Positions 60,690 through 64,000 of a stretch of DNA of 64,000 nt are shown in pieces. Each line of letters starts with the position of its first letter. The first letter of the stretch is position 1. A model generated the notes under the pieces. It had not been told where the DNA came from, did not search any database, and was given only the letters and a program-made list of their open reading frames with translations. The position numbers and the translations under genes were made by a program. The stretch comes from Paenibacillus ihumii (GTDB lineage Bacteria > Bacillota > Bacilli > Paenibacillales > Paenibacillaceae), in the NCBI RefSeq assembly GCF_001403875.1, contig NZ_LN884299.1:434001-498000 (forward strand), in the 5' to 3' direction.

Positions 60690-60873
60690 GGAGTCTGTAA
60701 AAAAATTCGTATTAAAGGCTGACCAGCTTAATCTGGTGAATCTCATTTTCTTATAAAATAGGTATAGTCGAGGAGAACGATTAAATATCTGAGTCACAGC
60801 CCGCTACACAAACTGTTTACCTGTTATTGTACAAACTATGACCTATGTATATCCCCTCGATACCATCCATACT

Positions 60874-60942
60874 CATCCAAGACTATAACCAATTTATAAA
60901 ATAGAGGAAATCACAAAAGGAGACTTCACGAAAGTGGAGTCT
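60874..60942 (-). repeat. Dispersed promoter-like module, copy F
   Basis: Core with TATAGT in place of TATAAT, followed by the hairpin AGACTTCAC / GTGGAGTCT (60920-60942), almost identical to copy E including the CGGRATTAAGTT flank. It terminates the DUF5071 gene. No minus-strand gene follows it. Confidence 0.65.
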
Positions 60943-60972
60943 CGGAATTAAGTTATTTGTTAGATGCTTATC

Positions 60973-61359
60973 TCACGCAATTCTTTCTAATAGTTCTTGT
61001 AAAATATCATCTAGTTCCTCATCTTTCTCATCCCTTGATGGATTATTTAGCATTCTCTCTAAATCTTCTCGTAGTTCTAACAAGATATCTTTTGGCAATC
61101 TATTTACTAATCCGTGAAGCACAAAATACTTCCAACAACCATCATTTGAATTAAATATGCGTTTAATATGCGGGATAAGCTCTATTCCAAATCCCAATAC
61201 AATGTCTTCTATATCCTTTGCTATTGGCCAATTACCATCCTGCAGCCATTCTAAGAGCTCGGGAAGTATAACTTTCAGATTTTCTGTGGGCTGCTGCTTG
61301 AGCAAGCTAACTCGTTCAATGTCGCTTTTGTGTAGAGGTACTAAATCTTTAATATTCAT
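60973..61359 (-). CDS. DUF5071-like protein
   Basis: A 128-aa helical protein: LVPLHKSDIERVSLLKQQPT, ILPELLEWLQDGNWPIAKDI and ELIPHIKRIFNSNDGCWKYF match the DUF5071 pattern of HEAT-like helices. ATG 61359 has GGTGAATCT upstream; an earlier in-frame start lacks one. Such proteins often occur alone near toxin-immunity genes, but no toxin is present here. Confidence 0.75.
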   Translation of the reverse strand: MNIKDLVPLHKSDIERVSLLKQQPTENLKVILPELLEWLQDGNWPIAKDIEDIVLGFGIELIPHIKRIFNSNDGCWKYFVLHGLVNRLPKDILLELREDLERMLNNPSRDEKDEELDDILQELLERIA

Positions 61360-61426
61360 AGATTCACCACTTTTCCAACTTATTGTTTTCTTACTGCGAG
61401 TATCCTTGGTAAACACGTAATCACGA

Positions 61427-61469
61427 AACGCCCAGCCTTATCCAGCTCTTATTTTAGGGCTGGGGCGTT
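61427..61469. terminator. Hairpin between DUF5071 and GNAT genes
   Basis: AACGCCCAGCC pairs with GGGCTGGGGCGTT with one bulge. No T run follows on the minus strand, so it may be a terminator for the GNAT gene or a structured leader. Confidence 0.45.
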
Positions 61470-61558
61470 AGGTGTCTGAATTTCATACATCTAACAACCA
61501 GGGCATAATTCCCGCTACGTGAACGCGGTGCAGTCAATTTCCCCTGTCCTCTTCGAAT

Positions 61559-61999
61559 TTATCTTAAATAGTAAGTCATGTATTCTTCATCGTATCCGCG
61601 GCCATGATATTCTAATGCGTTCTTCTCGGTTCCATACGTTTCAAATCCTAAAATCTTATAAAGACCAACTGCTACTTTGTTAGCAGTTACAACACTAAGA
61701 TTAATTTGTTTTAATCCTTCTATGTCTTTCCCTCTTCTCAGAACCTCTTGTAATAGTTCTTTAGCTATTCCTTTTCCCCGATAATCCGGAGCTACATATA
61801 CTCCCCAGATCATTCCTTTATGTTTAAATTTCATCCCCTGCCCACGTTTAAAGCCTACCATCCCTACAATTTGTCCGTCTTCCTTAAATGCCCCCAATAT
61901 GTAATCATCCTGCTCATTCATGATTCTCTTGGCTACCTCGTCTAATGGGGTTTGAACAGAATCTTCATATGAAGTATAGAATGCTTCAGGATGGGTCAT
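61559..61999 (-). CDS. GNAT acetyltransferase, N-terminus doubtful
   Basis: A 146-aa frame with acetyl-CoA motif VYVAPDYRGKGIAKELLQEV and NLSVVTANKVAVGLYKILGF. The ATG at 61999 has no ribosome binding site. The open frame continues upstream (VKAFDSEDV..., about 20 codons) without a start until the MerR gene stop, as if the usual first strand were damaged. It may be a decayed or coupled gene. Confidence 0.65.
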   Translation of the reverse strand: MTHPEAFYTSYEDSVQTPLDEVAKRIMNEQDDYILGAFKEDGQIVGMVGFKRGQGMKFKHKGMIWGVYVAPDYRGKGIAKELLQEVLRRGKDIEGLKQINLSVVTANKVAVGLYKILGFETYGTEKNALEYHGRGYDEEYMTYYLR

Positions 62000-62063
62000 T
62001 GCTATTATTTTGCAGGTGTTTCCGATAACGTCCTCTGAATCAAAAGCCTTAACCCCGCTTAAG

Positions 62064-62447
62064 TCAAATTTTTATGTTAGTCCGTGCAATCTGTGATTCT
62101 AATACATCATATAGAGCAAGTTTATAGTTTATTTTGTCCAAATTAAAATATAGTTCCTTTATACTCTTCTCAATTTCTTTCTTATGATGAAGCATCATCC
62201 CTTTTCGTTCCGAAATCGTTGAGTCCCCTTCTTTATACAAGTATACATACTTCTGAATTTGGGCAATCGGCATTCCTGTTGCCCGAAGTGCAGTAACAAA
62301 GTGTATCCAGCTTAAATCTTCTTCGTCATATAACCGCTTCCCGCTTGCATTTCTCTTCACATGTGGAAGCAGCCCCTCCTTTTCGTAATATCGAAGTGTG
62401 GGAGCCGCTATTCCTGTCAATTCAGTTACTTCACTTATTGTCAACAT
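62064..62447 (-). CDS. MerR-family transcriptional regulator
   Basis: A 127-aa MerR protein: MLTISEVTELTGIAAPTLRY, GKRLYDEEDLSWIHFVTALR, TGMPIAQIQKYVYLYKEGDS. No metal-binding cysteines. ATG 62447 has AAGG eight bases upstream. It diverges from the SDR/tautomerase pair, whose promoter has a MerR-type 19-bp spacer. Confidence 0.9.
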   Translation of the reverse strand: MLTISEVTELTGIAAPTLRYYEKEGLLPHVKRNASGKRLYDEEDLSWIHFVTALRATGMPIAQIQKYVYLYKEGDSTISERKGMMLHHKKEIEKSIKELYFNLDKINYKLALYDVLESQIARTNIKI

Positions 62448-62608
62448 AAAATAAACCTTCATCCCCTTCTGTTAAAGTATACTTCAAGTGATTTCTTGGC
62501 TTTTCTAATTTAATTCGCCGTATTTCGGCTGTAAATAATGATGCAAATATGATTAAAACAAAGAATTTCTCTGCTCATTTATATACTTATTATTTTACCA
62601 AAAAATTC

Positions 62609-62639
62609 TTGACTTCAAGTGAGCTTTATCTTTTATGAT
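62609..62639 (+). promoter_or_regulatory. MerR-type promoter with 19-bp spacer
   Basis: TTGACT (62609-62614), exactly 19 bases, TATGAT (62634-62639). The spacer begins within ACTTCAAGTGA, which recurs at 62475-62485 next to the MerR gene start. This is the layout of NmlR/AdhR-like aldehyde-responsive promoters. Confidence 0.75.
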
Positions 62640-62682
62640 AACGGTGTATTTAATAACGTTTATTGAGAGGATGAAGTTGACA

Positions 62683-63438
62683 ATGACAAATATCTCAATC
62701 GTCACTGGCGGCAGCCGCGGACTTGGTCGCAATACTGCCATCAGTATTGCGCGTCATGGCGGTGATGTCATCCTGACCTATCGCAGCCAAGCAGAAGAAG
62801 CAAAGTCTGTTGTTGCTGAAATCGAAGCTCTGGGGCGTAAAGCAGTCGCTCTACAACTCGATGTTGGAAACATCGCCAGCTTTGCGGCCTTTGCTGAGAC
62901 AGTCCGTTCGACCTTGCATTCTACTTGGGATAGCCCCACTTTCAATCATCTGGTGAACAATGCCGGCCACGGAGAAATGATAGACTTCGCCGAAACAACA
63001 GAAGCTCAGTTCGACGGCCTGTTCAATGTGCACGTCAAGGGCGTGTTTTTCTTGACTCAGACCCTTCTGCCGCTTCTTGCAGATGGTGGCCGTATTGTGA
63101 ATTTCTCATCAGGTCTCACCCGTGTATCTTATCCCGGATTCTCCGCCTACTCTGCGGCGAAGGGAGCGGTCGAGATTCTAACCATCTATATGGCCAAAGA
63201 ACTCGGTCATCGCGGTATCACCGCTAATACCATTGCACCTGGTGCAATCGAAACCGATTTTCTAGGCGGTGCTGTACGCGACACGCCTGCTTACAATGAC
63301 GCATTTGCCGCGATGGTTGCCCTTGGTCGTGTCGGCGTACCCGACGACATTGGTCCCGCAGTCGCCAGCTTACTCGGTTCCGACAATCGCTGGGTTAATG
63401 CGCAGAGAATCGAGGTCTCGGGTGGCCAGAACATCTGA
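62683..63438 (+). CDS. Short-chain dehydrogenase/reductase
   Basis: A 251-aa classical SDR: VTGGSRGLGRNTAISIARHG, LVNNAGHGEMIDF, Ser in NFSSGLTRVSYPG, catalytic YSAAKGAVEILT and the C-terminal VNAQRIEVSGGQNI. ATG 62683 lies downstream of GAGAGG; an in-frame ATG at 62671 touches that site. It is driven by a MerR-type promoter and followed by a tautomerase gene. Confidence 0.9.
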   Translation: MTNISIVTGGSRGLGRNTAISIARHGGDVILTYRSQAEEAKSVVAEIEALGRKAVALQLDVGNIASFAAFAETVRSTLHSTWDSPTFNHLVNNAGHGEMIDFAETTEAQFDGLFNVHVKGVFFLTQTLLPLLADGGRIVNFSSGLTRVSYPGFSAYSAAKGAVEILTIYMAKELGHRGITANTIAPGAIETDFLGGAVRDTPAYNDAFAAMVALGRVGVPDDIGPAVASLLGSDNRWVNAQRIEVSGGQNI

Positions 63439-63478
63439 TCGCTAGTAATGGCCGCAAAGCACCTTCCTTCTAATTGTC

Positions 63479-63510
63479 GGAGGCCGCTGAGTAGAGACGC
63501 GGCGGCCTCA
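63479..63510 (+). other. Hairpin in the SDR-tautomerase spacer
   Basis: AGGCCGC / GCGGCCT arms lie 28 bases before the tautomerase start and lack a T run. It may stabilise or partly terminate the transcript. Confidence 0.45.
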
Positions 63511-63537
63511 TAATATGTCTAAGGAAAGGAAAATACA

Positions 63538-63966
63538 ATGCCAATGATTATTGTTCACGCACCTGAAGCTGCGTTCGATTTGAAGGCACGGCGATCAATT
63601 GTCGGAGAACTTACAGATTTTGCGCTTGAATGCGAATCGTTGCCAAAATCACCCTTCGTCAAAAGTACGGTTTGGACCTATTTTAATCTTTACGATGAGG
63701 ATACCGTCTTTATGGGAGAAAAAGAAGCGACAACGAATGTTGTCAGCGTGCAGATTTTCGTCATTGAGGGCGGTTTAGACGGCGACGCCAAAATGAGGCT
63801 GATCGAAGGAGCTAGCACAATTTTCGGACGGCAACTCGGCACTTCTGATCTCATCCCCGTCTATATCATCATTCACGAAGTCCCCGAAGAAAATTGGGGG
63901 ATCTTTGGCCGGGAAGCGGATTTAGCAGCTCTCCGAACATCACCAATTGACGCGGCTGCTCTGTAA
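63538..63966 (+). CDS. Tautomerase-superfamily protein
   Basis: A 142-aa protein starting at Pro after Met (MPMIIVHAPEAAFDLKARRS), the position of the catalytic Pro1 in 4-oxalocrotonate tautomerase relatives. The second half ends PVYIIIHEVPEENWGIFGRE, as in the longer two-repeat tautomerases. AAGGAAAGGAAAATACAATG supplies the start. Likely cotranscribed with the SDR; reaction unknown. Confidence 0.8.
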   Translation: MPMIIVHAPEAAFDLKARRSIVGELTDFALECESLPKSPFVKSTVWTYFNLYDEDTVFMGEKEATTNVVSVQIFVIEGGLDGDAKMRLIEGASTIFGRQLGTSDLIPVYIIIHEVPEENWGIFGREADLAALRTSPIDAAAL

Positions 63967-64000
63967 TTATTTGAGCAGCCATAACAACTTCAATTGCGGC

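Overview
The window looks like the chromosome of a spore-forming Bacillota, most likely Paenibacillus. It carries an alpha/beta-type small acid-soluble spore protein, remnants of a CotS-like spore-coat kinase gene, strong AGGAGG ribosome binding sites, Rho-independent terminators and many Paenibacillus-style proteins (GH115 alpha-glucuronidase, copper-amine-oxidase-N proteins, HelD). The genus is an inference from protein style. I saw no rRNA, tRNA, CRISPR array or prophage. Base composition shifts visibly: moderately GC-rich up to about 33 kb and from 51 to 59 kb, clearly AT-rich from about 34 to 51 kb and from 59 to 62 kb.

Layout. 0-6.3 kb: start of a response regulator, a GyrI-like protein, a spore protein, then the glycerate module (CdaR regulator, glycerate kinase, GntP permease) with a perfect palindrome and cre-like boxes upstream of the permease. 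6.3-13 kb: a MerR ruin, the MoxR / DUF58 / DUF4129 trio and a GH115 glycosidase. 13-19.5 kb: oxidoreductases and regulators (SDR, HxlR, TetR, acyl-CoA-dehydrogenase-like enzyme with a coupled membrane protein) between several decayed genes. 19.5-24.2 kb: a five-gene operon of secreted protein, ABC transporter and two-component system. 24.8-26.4 kb: MerR divergent from an aldo/keto reductase. 26.4-31.6 kb: a membrane-anchored multicopper oxidase and a four-helix membrane protein, divergent from a two-component system followed by a zinc-ribbon/alpha-CTD-like protein.

31.8-39.5 kb is an erosion zone: HelD with an internal deletion, ABC ATPase, PRD antiterminator, truncated hydrolase and VOC fragments among a few intact genes. 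39.8-45.8 kb is an AT-rich nucleoside catabolism island (nupG, deoB, YczE-like, uridine phosphorylase, GntR regulator, deoC) with inverted-repeat operator candidates. 46-51 kb has small secreted and hypothetical genes plus an intact IS150-type IS3-family element. The element sits in the loop of a terminator hairpin next to a 31-residue holin-like toxin gene and a promoter pointing at it from the other side, so it splits what looks like a type I toxin-antitoxin locus.

51.2-58.9 kb is the most interesting coding block: a tightly packed minus-strand operon of a FabH/OleA-like ketosynthase, an ATP-grasp ligase with an in-frame minisatellite, an extended SDR, a fusion of metallo-beta-lactamase and adenylate-forming (PaaK/F390 synthetase-like) domains, an acyltransferase-like protein and a classical SDR. 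It reads as an uncharacterised small-molecule pathway. 59-64 kb holds small genes, a near-duplicate of a gene at 48 kb, GNAT, and a MerR regulator facing an SDR and a tautomerase.

A recurring theme is a dispersed intergenic module, seen six times in one orientation: a hairpin terminator followed by a conserved TATAAT-containing segment. In five cases it lies just upstream of a minus-strand gene.
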